From Candidatus Moraniibacteriota bacterium (GTDB taxonomy: Bacteria > Patescibacteriota > Minisyncoccia > Moranbacterales > GWC2-37-73): 6,244 nucleotides of DNA. Under the pieces are notes generated by a model. It had not been told where the DNA came from. It saw only the letters and a program-made list of their open reading frames with translations, and searched no databases. The translations under genes and the position numbers were made by a program. This document shows, in pieces, positions 1 to 6,185 of the stretch (the first letter of the stretch is position 1; the number at the start of each line of letters is the position of its first letter). The stretch lies in assembly GCA_003510895.1 (NCBI GenBank), contig DOKE01000035.1, forward strand, positions 794 to 7,037. Reading direction: 5' to 3'.

Positions 1-228
1 TTTGATATCGCGGAAAAAGATTTGGCGCTGCGCGGTCCGGGACAATTTTTCGGAATGCGCCAATCCGGCCTTCCTGATATCACTATGGCCAATATCGCCA
101 ATGTAAAATTAATCGAAATTTCCAAAAAATATTCCGACGAAATTCTCCAAAACGATCCCGATTTGAAAAACAACCCTCTTCTAGCTCAAGAAGCGGAATA
201 TCTCAAAAAAAATACCCACCTTGAGTAA
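1..228 (+). CDS. recG: ATP-dependent DNA helicase RecG, C-terminal end (5' part lies outside the window)
   Basis: The frame is open from base 1 and ends at TAA 226-228, giving the last 75 residues of a larger protein. The first residues contain IAEKDLALRGPGQFFGMRQSG, followed by LPDITMANI and a tail with NDPDLKNNPLL. This is the characteristic C-terminal end of RecG: the RGPGEFFGTRQSGLP block at the end of the second helicase domain, then a short helix with a DP-L-hydrophobic ending. RecG is a cytoplasmic superfamily 2 DNA translocase that remodels stalled replication forks and Holliday junctions. The N-terminal wedge domain and the helicase motifs lie upstream of the window and cannot be checked. 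The apparent Met at base 22 is internal, not a start. The next gene begins 50 bp downstream on the same strand. Identification is confident; whether the missing part is intact is unknown. Confidence 0.87.
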   Translation, partial: FDIAEKDLALRGPGQFFGMRQSGLPDITMANIANVKLIEISKKYSDEILQNDPDLKNNPLLAQEAEYLKKNTHLE

Positions 229-232
229 AACC

Positions 233-260
233 TTGCCCACTGATAAAATAATAGTATCTT
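233..260 (+). promoter_or_regulatory. Weak candidate sigma70-type promoter for the sugar-phosphate mutase gene
   Basis: TTGCCC at 233-238 and TATCTT at 255-260 are separated by 16 bp, each matching 4 of 6 consensus positions. The pair lies between the recG stop and the next ATG (279), so a start site near 267 would leave a very short leader. The match is weak in AT-rich DNA, and read-through from recG is equally possible. Confidence 0.22.
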
Positions 261-278
261 AATCTTTATTGAAAAAAT

Positions 279-1700
279 ATGAAAATAAACCCAAGTATGT
301 TTCGTGGCTATGATCTTCGAGGAGTCGTTAATCAAGATCTCAATCCGGAAATAGTTGAACATATCGGAAAAGCATATGGAACTTATATGAAACGCCGTGG
401 TATCACCAAAGCAATTGTCAGCCGAGATTGCCGAGCAACCAGCGCTGAATATAGCAATGCATTAATACAAGGATTTAGCTGGGCAGGAATTAACATTGTT
501 GATATTGGAATGAATTTAGTTGGAACATTTTATTGGGCGCAATATCATCTTGATATAAAAGGAGGGGCTTTTGTAACCGCATCGCACAATCCTCCAGAAT
601 ATAATGGTTTTAAATTCGCCATAGATTTTTCAGAAACGCTCGTTAGCGATGGGATGCAAGAACTGAGAAAAATGGTTCAGGAAGAAGATTATGAACAAGG
701 AATACAACCAGGAAAAATAGAAGTTATGGATATTAGAGACGCATATTTCAATGATATAATCAAAAAATTGCCAATTACTAAAAGATTTAAAATTGTCGTT
801 GATCCAAGTTGCTCAACAGCAGGCGCAATCGTTCCGCAAATACTCAAGAAGATTGGTTGTGAAGTTGTTGAAAAAAATTGTGTAATTGATCCAACTTTTC
901 CATTGGGAACTCCCGACCCCACGGAAACAATAGTTGCCGAAAGAGTGGGAAAAGAAGTTCTCGAAGAAAAAGCTGACATTGGATTTTCCTATGATGCAGA
1001 TGGAGACAGAATTGGAATTGTTGATGAAAAAGGCGGCATCATTTGGAATGATGTTTTAGTGGCCATTTTTGCTTCAGATGTTCTACATAAACATCCCGGC
1101 GCAAAGATAATGTATAACACGTTATGTTCTAAGGTTGTTGAGGACACCATTAAAGAAAAAGGTGGGGAACCATTTATGTGGCGCACCGGACATTCCTTTC
1201 TTAAAAAGAAAAATCAGGAAATCAAAGCAGCATTTATAGGAGAACTTTCGGGACATTTCTTTTTTTCCGCTGATTTCTATAACCATGATGACGGAATATA
1301 TTCAACACTAAGACTTCTTCATTATTTATCCAGAACCGGAAAATCACTTTCTGAAGCAGTAGCCGATCTTCCAAGATATATATCCAGCCCGGAAATAAAA
1401 ATAGGATGCGCTGATAATAAAAAAGTTCAATTAATAGAAAAAATGAGTTCTATTTTGAAAAATGATTTCCCGCAAGCAGAAGTTATAAACGATGAACGCG
1501 CCGGAGACGGATTTCGTTTGGATATGAGTGACTCAATGTTTGTTGTCCGCTACTCTCAAAACGGTCCCTATCTAACAATAAAATTCGAAGCGAAAACACA
1601 ACAGGAATACGATGAATTAAAAAAGTATTTACATAAAGCATTACATAATTATCCCGAAATTGATTGGGGTTTTGGTGTAAACGTAGAAGCTTTAGCGTAA
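279..1700 (+). CDS. Phosphomannomutase/phosphoglucomutase (alpha-D-phosphohexomutase family)
   Basis: This complete 473-residue protein has the normal length for bacterial PMM/PGM enzymes. It should interconvert hexose 1- and 6-phosphates in the cytoplasm (mannose and/or glucose), feeding GDP-mannose or UDP-glucose synthesis for surface glycans. The four family signatures appear in order: FRGYDLRG near residue 8; the phosphoserine loop TASHNPPEYNGFK at 100-112, with Ser102 as the phosphorylated residue; the Mg-binding loop DADGDR at 239-244; and the sugar-binding loop GELSGH at 321-326, preceded by RTGHSFLKKK at 302-311. The C-terminal phosphate-binding segment is RYSQNGPYLTIKFEA at 424-438, slightly divergent from the usual R-S-N-T form. 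ManB, AlgC and Pgm paralogues share these motifs, so sugar specificity cannot be assigned and no symbol is given. The ATG at 279 gives the full N-terminus; no strong Shine-Dalgarno precedes it. It follows recG and converges on the minus-strand block. Confidence 0.93.
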   Translation: MKINPSMFRGYDLRGVVNQDLNPEIVEHIGKAYGTYMKRRGITKAIVSRDCRATSAEYSNALIQGFSWAGINIVDIGMNLVGTFYWAQYHLDIKGGAFVTASHNPPEYNGFKFAIDFSETLVSDGMQELRKMVQEEDYEQGIQPGKIEVMDIRDAYFNDIIKKLPITKRFKIVVDPSCSTAGAIVPQILKKIGCEVVEKNCVIDPTFPLGTPDPTETIVAERVGKEVLEEKADIGFSYDADGDRIGIVDEKGGIIWNDVLVAIFASDVLHKHPGAKIMYNTLCSKVVEDTIKEKGGEPFMWRTGHSFLKKKNQEIKAAFIGELSGHFFFSADFYNHDDGIYSTLRLLHYLSRTGKSLSEAVADLPRYISSPEIKIGCADNKKVQLIEKMSSILKNDFPQAEVINDERAGDGFRLDMSDSMFVVRYSQNGPYLTIKFEAKTQQEYDELKKYLHKALHNYPEIDWGFGVNVEALA

Positions 1701-1733
1701 AAAAATATTAAATATTTGTTACGATCTTTTTTT
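1699..1733. terminator. Possible weak bidirectional terminator between convergent genes
   Basis: The two convergent stop codons are 18 bp apart. A run of seven A (1699-1705) and a run of seven T (1727-1733) flank an AT-only inverted repeat (AAATATT / AATATTT around 1703-1716). Each strand thus carries a weak hairpin and a U-tract near the end of its gene, but both lack the GC-rich stem of a typical intrinsic terminator. The call rests mainly on position. Confidence 0.25.
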
Positions 1734-2846
1734 GTTAAGCAATGATTTGAAATTATTTTCCATAATTTCCAATATCGTTTCTTTAGCGCGCGGAGTACGC
1801 AAGGAATACTCACTGGAAACAACTTTTTCGCCTTTTTCATTTTCAACTTTCGCTTTGAAATAATAGACAGTTCCTGTTTGCAAAGTCGTGATAACCGCGG
1901 CGTGTTTTTTGGAAGATTCTCCATTGATTGAAATTTCTTTTTCAACATTGTCTTTTTCCGAGCGATAAACCAAAACAGATTTAGCCGGAATATTCGTATC
2001 CCAAGAAATAATTGCCTGTACCTTGTCTTTGCCGTGCAAATAAGTTTCGTTTTGCATTCCCAAAACGCGCAACGAATTGTCCTCCGTATCTTCCGCCACT
2101 TTTATTGCCGCATAGTTGTTGTCTTCCAACGACGGAGCCACTGGAGCGCCTAGGTCGGTTTTTTCTTCACCGAGCAAGTTGACATCATTTTTCTTCGCAT
2201 CTCCTCCCTGAGCCGTGTTATTGGCGATTGCGCAAGCGGGAATCATTTCTCCTGTGGCATAAACAGCAATCGGTTCAATTCCTCCCCAATTAGAAACAGC
2301 TTTGATGTCGCTCATATCTTTTTCCTCTGAAACATAGATAATCGGATAATAAATTCTTCCTTCTTCCAAATCCTCCAAATGAACAACGTGCGTAACGGCA
2401 AAATCATTGACTTCCGTTTCTTTTATAAAAACTTTGTGTTCCGGATCTTTATAAATCCCAACTTTCGCCACCGTAGCCAAAGGCTTGTTGTCATTCAAGC
2501 TGTCCATAGTTTTGAAAATCACCGTAGCTTGGTTTTTAGAAACATTGCTGATCAGAATATCTCCTTTTCCGTTTGGCACATATATCTCGCTTCTCATTTC
2601 CTGTTTTATAAAAGCCGGACCAACCAAAATACCGATAAACAAAAAAATTGCCGCCAAAAAAACCTTGGCCGCCAATTTTCTCAAATGCTTTTGATAACTT
2701 TTTAGTTGCAAGTAAGATTGATGAGGATTATTCCCCGCTTTCATAATTCGCATCTGATTGTTCGCCGCGCTTTGAAAAATAATTTCAAAACATTCTTTTG
2801 ACTTTCCATAAAAAACATCGAGAAGTTTTTTTATTTTTTTACCCAT
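1719..2846 (-). CDS. Hypothetical membrane-anchored protein with two fibronectin type III-like domains
   Basis: The product is 375 residues from the ATG at 2846. Residues 1-58 are basic and probably cytoplasmic. Residues 60-80 form one hydrophobic segment (KVFLAAIFLFIGILVGPAF), predicted as a membrane anchor with the rest outside. Two beta-rich regions follow, at about 87-200 and 275-352. Both have a fibronectin-III-like pattern: a hydrophobic strand ending in a TVIF or IISW motif, then a T-V-V-x-L-x-x-L-x-x-G-x-x-Y-Y-x-x-x-V motif (THVVHLEDLEEGRIYYPIIYV; a similar TTLQTGTVYYFKAKV). An acidic, low-complexity linker joins them. No catalytic motif is visible; a surface or adhesion-type role is inference. 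The gene follows trpS closely and is probably co-transcribed with it. A TTG at 2877-2879, overlapping the trpS end by 8 bp, would add 11 residues; the ATG is preferred because neither start has a clear Shine-Dalgarno. Confidence 0.8.
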   Translation of the reverse strand: MGKKIKKLLDVFYGKSKECFEIIFQSAANNQMRIMKAGNNPHQSYLQLKSYQKHLRKLAAKVFLAAIFLFIGILVGPAFIKQEMRSEIYVPNGKGDILISNVSKNQATVIFKTMDSLNDNKPLATVAKVGIYKDPEHKVFIKETEVNDFAVTHVVHLEDLEEGRIYYPIIYVSEEKDMSDIKAVSNWGGIEPIAVYATGEMIPACAIANNTAQGGDAKKNDVNLLGEEKTDLGAPVAPSLEDNNYAAIKVAEDTEDNSLRVLGMQNETYLHGKDKVQAIISWDTNIPAKSVLVYRSEKDNVEKEISINGESSKKHAAVITTLQTGTVYYFKAKVENEKGEKVVSSEYSLRTPRAKETILEIMENNFKSLLNKKRS

Positions 2847-2871
2847 AATATCGAGACTTACGAATTTTGTT

Positions 2872-4023
2872 TTAAACAATTAATCCCATTTTCTTCTTAA
2901 CTTCAACCATTTTTTTCTTGGCAATTTCCCTGACTTTTTCTCCGCCCTCGCGCAAAACATTCAAAACTTCTTCGTCTGAAAGAGCGTTGAATTTTTCTTG
3001 AAAAGGCTTCAAAAAATCAACAACCACCTCCGCCAAATCTGACTTGAATTCACCATATCCTTTTCCTTCATACATTTTTTCAATTTCCTTGGGAGTTTTT
3101 CCGGAGAAAGAAACATAGATGTTGATCAAATTTTTGAGCGCCGGTTTTTCATCTGCATAAATAATTTCGCTTCCGCTGTCCGTCACCGCTTTTTTAATTT
3201 TTCTGCGCACCGTTTCCGCATCATCGGTCAGTGCAATATAATTATATTCTGAAGCCGCGGATTTGCTCATTTTCTTAGACGGATCATCCAGAGCTAAAAT
3301 CATTTTTCCTTCCTCTTTTACGAAATATTCCGGAACTTTGAAAATTTCTTGCCCATATTTCTTATTAAATCTTCGAGCTAAAGTTCTTGCAAGCTCGATA
3401 TGCTGGATCTGATCCTGTCCTACTGGAACCGTTTGTGTATCATACAATAAAATATCGGCAGCCATTAGAACTGGGTAATCAAAAAGTCCAACCCCAGAAA
3501 CATTAAATTGTTTGATAATTTTTCCGAGATGTTCTTTTGCAGTTTTAAATGCGACCTGTCTCGCAATTTTTTCTAATTCAGTAGTTGGTGTATTTATAGC
3601 GGTTAAAATCTCTGGGGCAGAAGATTCGCCCTCTGATAAATCCGCCAATGCTTTTTCTAAATCTTCAAAATCAAATTGTATCCCAGTTTTATCCTTAAAC
3701 TGTGTCATCTTTGTTAAATCACTATTTCTAGTGATAGTATTTAGGATCCACGCCAGTTCCGCGTGCTCACTGACTTGCGATTGAATAAAAATCGTTGACT
3801 TTTTTGGATCGATGCCGGAAGCCAAATAAATCTTGGCAATCTCAATAGTCTTCTTTCGCAATTCTTCCGGATCCTGCGGAACAGTGATAGCGTGCAAATC
3901 CACCACACAAAAAATTGATTCATATTGATCTTGAAGCTCAACCCAATTCTTGATTGCGCCTAAGTAATTTCCGATATGCAAATTTCCGCTCGGCTGAACG
4001 CCTGAGAATATCCGTTTTTTCAT
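2872..4023 (-). CDS. trpS: Tryptophanyl-tRNA synthetase (class I), long form with an internal insertion
   Basis: This cytoplasmic enzyme activates tryptophan with ATP and charges tRNA-Trp. Class I signatures are clear: PSGNLHIGNYLGA at residues 11-23 (the HIGH-type motif, here HIGN), VVDLHAIT at 40-47, LFDYPVLMAADILLYDTQ at 180-197, VPVGQDQIQHIELAR at 199-213, and KMSKS at 251-255. At 383 residues it is about 50 longer than E. coli TrpRS (334). The excess falls between MTQFKDK (106-112) and GLFDYP (179-184), where E. coli has about 10 residues and this protein has 66. The insertion is charged and probably helical, keeps the frame, and both flanking motifs are intact, so the enzyme should be active. 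The ATG at 4021-4023 is preceded by GGAT, a weak ribosome site, and by a credible promoter. The fibronectin-like gene lies immediately downstream. Confidence 0.96.
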   Translation of the reverse strand: MKKRIFSGVQPSGNLHIGNYLGAIKNWVELQDQYESIFCVVDLHAITVPQDPEELRKKTIEIAKIYLASGIDPKKSTIFIQSQVSEHAELAWILNTITRNSDLTKMTQFKDKTGIQFDFEDLEKALADLSEGESSAPEILTAINTPTTELEKIARQVAFKTAKEHLGKIIKQFNVSGVGLFDYPVLMAADILLYDTQTVPVGQDQIQHIELARTLARRFNKKYGQEIFKVPEYFVKEEGKMILALDDPSKKMSKSAASEYNYIALTDDAETVRRKIKKAVTDSGSEIIYADEKPALKNLINIYVSFSGKTPKEIEKMYEGKGYGEFKSDLAEVVVDFLKPFQEKFNALSDEEVLNVLREGGEKVREIAKKKMVEVKKKMGLIV

Positions 4024-4058
4024 AATTATCCAAAAAATTTAAAACTTTTAATACTCTA

Positions 4059-4087
4059 ATAATAGAGCAAAAACCTTTTTTACACAA
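4059..4087 (-). promoter_or_regulatory. Candidate sigma70-type promoter of trpS
   Basis: On the minus strand TTGTGT (4082-4087) and TATTAT (4059-4064; 5 of 6 consensus positions) are separated by exactly 17 bp. A start site near 4052 would leave a leader of about 29 nt before the trpS ATG. The -10 box lies inside a small perfect inverted repeat, CTCTA-4 nt-TAGAG (4054-4067), which could be an operator or chance. The leader is too short for a T-box or trp leader peptide. Confidence 0.5.
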
Positions 4088-4112
4088 ACAAAAAACCATA
4101 CTATTTCATCAA

Positions 4113-4118
4113 TATAAT
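4113..4118 (+). promoter_or_regulatory. Consensus -10 box on the plus strand, upstream of the first palindromic repeat
   Basis: A perfect TATAAT lies at 4113-4118, one base before repeat copy A. No recognisable -35 hexamer sits 16-18 bp upstream (that stretch is A-rich) and no extended TG motif is present. It matters only because a plus-strand terminator lies 49 bp further on with no plus-strand gene between them. In AT-rich DNA a chance match is quite possible. Confidence 0.25.
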
Positions 4119-4119
4119 C

Positions 4120-4155
4120 AGCTGCTATTTCTCGCATATGCAAAGAATGACAGCA
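4120..4155. repeat. Palindromic intergenic repeat, copy A (diverged)
   Basis: This copy shares 27 of 36 positions with copy B at 4875-4910, including the whole core GCATATGC (4134-4141) and GCTGCT on its left. It lies between the end of the Cas2/PaaX-like gene and the trpS promoter. Its outer arms have partly decayed (GCTG against CAGC still pair). However, the spacer pairs better than in copy B: A-T at 4127/4148 and T-A at 4128/4147 replace a wobble and a mismatch. It is in the same orientation as the other copies. Confidence 0.75.
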
Positions 4156-4166
4156 TATTCGTTTTT

Positions 4167-4201
4167 GTTCCAGATAAATTCAGAAATTTAGAACCTTTTT
4201 T
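4167..4201 (+). terminator. Rho-independent terminator-like hairpin reading on the plus strand
   Basis: The sequence reads GTTC (4167-4170), a 4-nt bulge CAGA, TAAATT (4175-4180), loop CAGA, AATTTA (4185-4190), GAAC (4191-4194), then C and six T (4195-4201). This gives a 10-bp stem with one bulge and a U-tract on the plus strand only; on the minus strand the stem is followed by A residues. No plus-strand gene precedes it, so it either ends an unrecognised small RNA or serves imperfectly as the 3' structure of the minus-strand gene ending at 4203. Confidence 0.5.
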
Positions 4202-4202
4202 A

Positions 4203-4832
4203 TCAAGATTGCAACTTGAATTTCCTTTTTAATTCACTTTCGTGTAAAAGTTTCTCTACTGTAAGAACCTCGATATGCCTCTGTACTTCGTATATCTCTG
4301 CGACAAAAAGCAGTTCGTCCTCACAATCATACGGATAAACCCAAACACTCTTTTGCAATTGATGAAATCCCAAATCCTTGATTTTACCGCGCAGCGCTTC
4401 TCTTGCCTGAGCATATATCTTAGGTTCGGTCGGGATATCGAAAATCAAAACGCGCCATTTCCCATCCCATTTCTTGGGCTTTTTGATTCGCAAAGATCCT
4501 ATCGAATATTCCACTAGCCTTTTCTTTCCTTTATTGGTCAATTTGACTTTTATCATTCCGTCTTTATCTTTTATGATTTTTATAAGCTCCCTCCTTTTGA
4601 GCCCGGAAACCGCATTGCTTATTTTCTTCCTGGAAAAATTCCGCTTCTTCGGACTTGCGTCGGAAAAAGAATCCAGCGCTTTGACCAATCCCGGAATCAA
4701 CGCAGCCCCAAAAGCGACAGCTCCCACAGCCAAAAATGCCAATACGAACTTGGTCATCGTAACCGTCGCGCTGTCAGAATATAAAAAATCCTCAATTCTA
4801 TCTCTTATTTTCTTATTTTTTGTCTTCTTCAT
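4203..4832 (-). CDS. Membrane-anchored winged-helix protein with a C-terminal Cas2/PaaX-like domain
   Basis: The product is 209 residues. Residues 1-25 are basic and polar; residues 27-50 are hydrophobic (TKFVLAFLAVGAVAFGAALIP) and probably a membrane segment. About 64-112 resembles a winged helix (RKKISNAVSGLKRRELIKI, then a wing rich in K and V ending in LTNKGKKRL). About 121-195 is a ferredoxin-like domain of the PaaX C-terminal/Cas2 type: KWRVLIFDIP, with Asp132 where Cas2 has its catalytic Asp, then ALRGKIKDLGFHQLQKSVWVYPY and a terminal beta strand. From recollection, relatives are frequent in Patescibacteria and are labelled either Cas2 or PaaX-like regulator. There is no cas1 or CRISPR array here, so adaptation is unlikely; DNA binding, autoregulation or nuclease action on the flanking repeats is inference. 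The start is ATG 4830-4832 without a Shine-Dalgarno, and the gene ends in tandem stops TGA TAA. Palindromic repeats lie 47 bp past its end and 42 bp before its start. Confidence 0.8.
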   Translation of the reverse strand: MKKTKNKKIRDRIEDFLYSDSATVTMTKFVLAFLAVGAVAFGAALIPGLVKALDSFSDASPKKRNFSRKKISNAVSGLKRRELIKIIKDKDGMIKVKLTNKGKKRLVEYSIGSLRIKKPKKWDGKWRVLIFDIPTEPKIYAQAREALRGKIKDLGFHQLQKSVWVYPYDCEDELLFVAEIYEVQRHIEVLTVEKLLHESELKRKFKLQS

Positions 4833-4874
4833 AATTGGTTTTATTTTTATTTTTTAAATTCTCTTTTTCTAAAA

Positions 4875-4910
4875 TGCTGCTGTTTTCCGCATATGCAAGA
4901 ATTAGCAGCA
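4875..4910. repeat. Palindromic intergenic repeat, copy B (best preserved)
   Basis: This is a 36-bp element with one symmetry axis at 4892/4893. Arms TGCTGCT (4875-4881) and AGCAGCA (4904-4910) are perfect reverse complements. 7-bp spacers sit on each side of GCATATGC (4889-4896), itself a perfect palindrome. The spacers are not complementary throughout (gttttcc and aagaatt), which gives the element an orientation. It lies in the 136-bp gap upstream of the Cas2/PaaX-like gene and downstream of the PEP-domain gene. It lacks a proper U-tract on either strand, so it is not an ordinary terminator. Confidence 0.85.
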
Positions 4911-4968
4911 AATAATTTAAGTACGCCTAAAGTATAGCAACAGGACGAAATATTTCTTTGAAATAAAT

Positions 4969-6090
4969 TTATCTTTTCTCTAAAATCCTCACCACCCCGT
5001 TATCCGCGTCGACTTCCACTAGATCTCCGTCCATGAGGACTTCCGTGGCAACTCTCGTGCCCGTAACACAGGGTTTTTTAAGTTCTCTGGCGACAATAGC
5101 GGCGTGGCAAGTGATGCCGCCCTCGTCGGTTATGATAGCTTTGCAATTTTTCAAATATGGCACACATTCCGGACGAGTCATTGGAATAACTAAAATATAA
5201 TCCCTTTTTTCATTCAAAATCTCATCTACTTTTCCATATCCGAATTCAGAAATTTTTATAACCAACCCTTCAGCTTTACCGCCAAAAGCAATTTTTCCTT
5301 CCAGTTTTCCTGCTTTAATATCCACTGGCGAAAGATGCTCCTTTAGAACTTTCACGATTTCATTCACGCTCTCCTGTCCCTTAACCAGAGAAACTTTTTT
5401 GCCATCAAAAACAAAAGCAATCGGTCGATTATTTATCAGGAGAAATTCTTCAGCCTTCTTCTTCTCTTTTAATAAATCAATAATTTCATCAAACGTAGCG
5501 TATGTGAAAGTCCGCCATGGAATATCGTGAAATCTTTTCGCCAAGGCATCGATGACATAATCACAGTATTTGTATATTTTTTCCACAAAATCAGAAAGTT
5601 CTATTCTGACTTCCGGCAAAAGCTTGATATATTTTGCATCGTCAGATTCGATATATTCGTGGATCAAAAAAATATACCGATGATAAATTTCAACCAGCAT
5701 CACATCTATATTCTTCAAAAATTCCGCAAGCTCTTCATTTTCCAACGATCCATAATCAATATCTGACATTTTCCTGACTTCGTTATTATAGCGACGTATA
5801 ATTTCCCTGCATTCATCAATAATTAATTCTATCCGTTTTCCATCGGATATTTTTTGAAAATCCCGATTGTTCCACTCTTCATAATTGTCTTTCCAAATCG
5901 TTATAAACTTCGGAAACTTCTCTATGCCCAATTTTTCAGCTAACGGATTATCCACATAGCAATAATCTGCCGATTCAGAGCAAATAACAGGAAGAAATGG
6001 ATACACAAACTGCTTGTGAAGTTTCTCATTCTTCACAAAATCTGGGACTTTAACATTTTTTGAAAGCTGATAGAAATTTTTTATAAACAT
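4969..6090 (-). CDS. Stand-alone PEP-utilising enzyme mobile (phosphohistidine) domain protein
   Basis: The product is 373 residues. The C-terminal part, about 258-370, is the swivelling phosphohistidine domain of PEP synthase and pyruvate phosphate dikinase: GKAEGLVIKI, VIPMTRPECVPYLKNCKAIITDEGG, then TCHAAIVAREL with the phospho-acceptor His329, PCVTGT, and DGDLVEVDADNGVVRIL. The N-terminal part (about 1-250) is mostly charged and helical and resembles the linker region found ahead of this domain in PEP-synthase-like proteins. The N-terminal ATP-binding and C-terminal TIM-barrel domains of full PEP synthase (about 790 residues) are both absent, so the protein cannot catalyse the whole reaction alone. 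It may act with a separately encoded ATP-binding partner or on another substrate; this is unresolved. The start is ATG 6088-6090, with no Shine-Dalgarno and a promoter-like sequence almost on the start codon. GTG at codon 19 is a possible alternative. Repeat copies lie on both sides of the gene. Confidence 0.82.
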   Translation of the reverse strand: MFIKNFYQLSKNVKVPDFVKNEKLHKQFVYPFLPVICSESADYCYVDNPLAEKLGIEKFPKFITIWKDNYEEWNNRDFQKISDGKRIELIIDECREIIRRYNNEVRKMSDIDYGSLENEELAEFLKNIDVMLVEIYHRYIFLIHEYIESDDAKYIKLLPEVRIELSDFVEKIYKYCDYVIDALAKRFHDIPWRTFTYATFDEIIDLLKEKKKAEEFLLINNRPIAFVFDGKKVSLVKGQESVNEIVKVLKEHLSPVDIKAGKLEGKIAFGGKAEGLVIKISEFGYGKVDEILNEKRDYILVIPMTRPECVPYLKNCKAIITDEGGITCHAAIVARELKKPCVTGTRVATEVLMDGDLVEVDADNGVVRILEKR

Positions 6091-6092
6091 AC

Positions 6093-6121
6093 ATTATAAA
6101 ATACTATTACCTATAAATCAA
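6093..6121 (-). promoter_or_regulatory. Near-consensus promoter abutting the PEP-domain gene
   Basis: On the minus strand TTGATT (6116-6121) and a perfect TATAAT (6093-6098) are separated by 17 bp. The -10 box ends only 2 bp before the annotated ATG. A conventional start site near 6086 would therefore fall inside or just past that codon. Either the promoter is fortuitous, transcription starts unusually close, or translation begins downstream. Confidence 0.4.
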
Positions 6122-6185
6122 GTCTAGCAATAATCCCCTTTTTATACAACAAATATCTTCTCAATCTTGTTATGCTTAAAAAAAT

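Noticed and set aside
689..1186. Minus-strand open frames inside the sugar-phosphate mutase gene
   Set aside because: They lie antisense to a gene with all family motifs intact and show no recognisable protein pattern.
2379..2705. Plus-strand open frames opposite the fibronectin-like gene, and similar ones opposite trpS, the Cas2/PaaX-like gene and the PEP-domain gene
   Set aside because: Composition is biased (rich in F, I, S and K) as expected from antisense frames, with no motif or ribosome site; the opposite frames encode recognisable proteins.
4024..4058. T-box or tryptophan leader peptide controlling trpS
   Set aside because: The leader after the likely start site is only about 29 nt, with no open frame containing Trp codons and no room for a T-box fold.
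4203..4205. Evidence on TGA recoding (Gracilibacteria-type code) from the TGA stop
   Set aside because: The TGA is immediately followed in frame by TAA, so the gene would end at the same place under either code. It gives no information.
4120..4910. Classical insertion sequence with terminal inverted repeats
   Set aside because: The two flanking copies are in direct, not inverted, orientation; no target-site duplication was recognised; the encoded protein lacks any recognisable transposase motif; and a further copy lies outside the unit.
4875..4910. Palindromic repeat as a rho-independent terminator
   Set aside because: Only TTTTAG follows it on the minus strand and there is no T-run on the plus strand. 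Copies A and C also lack U-tracts, so termination is not a shared property.
4875..4910. dif/Xer recombination site
   Set aside because: The layout (36 bp, 7-bp arms, 8-bp palindromic core, several copies) does not fit the roughly 28-bp single-copy dif pattern of two 11-bp arms with a 6-bp centre.
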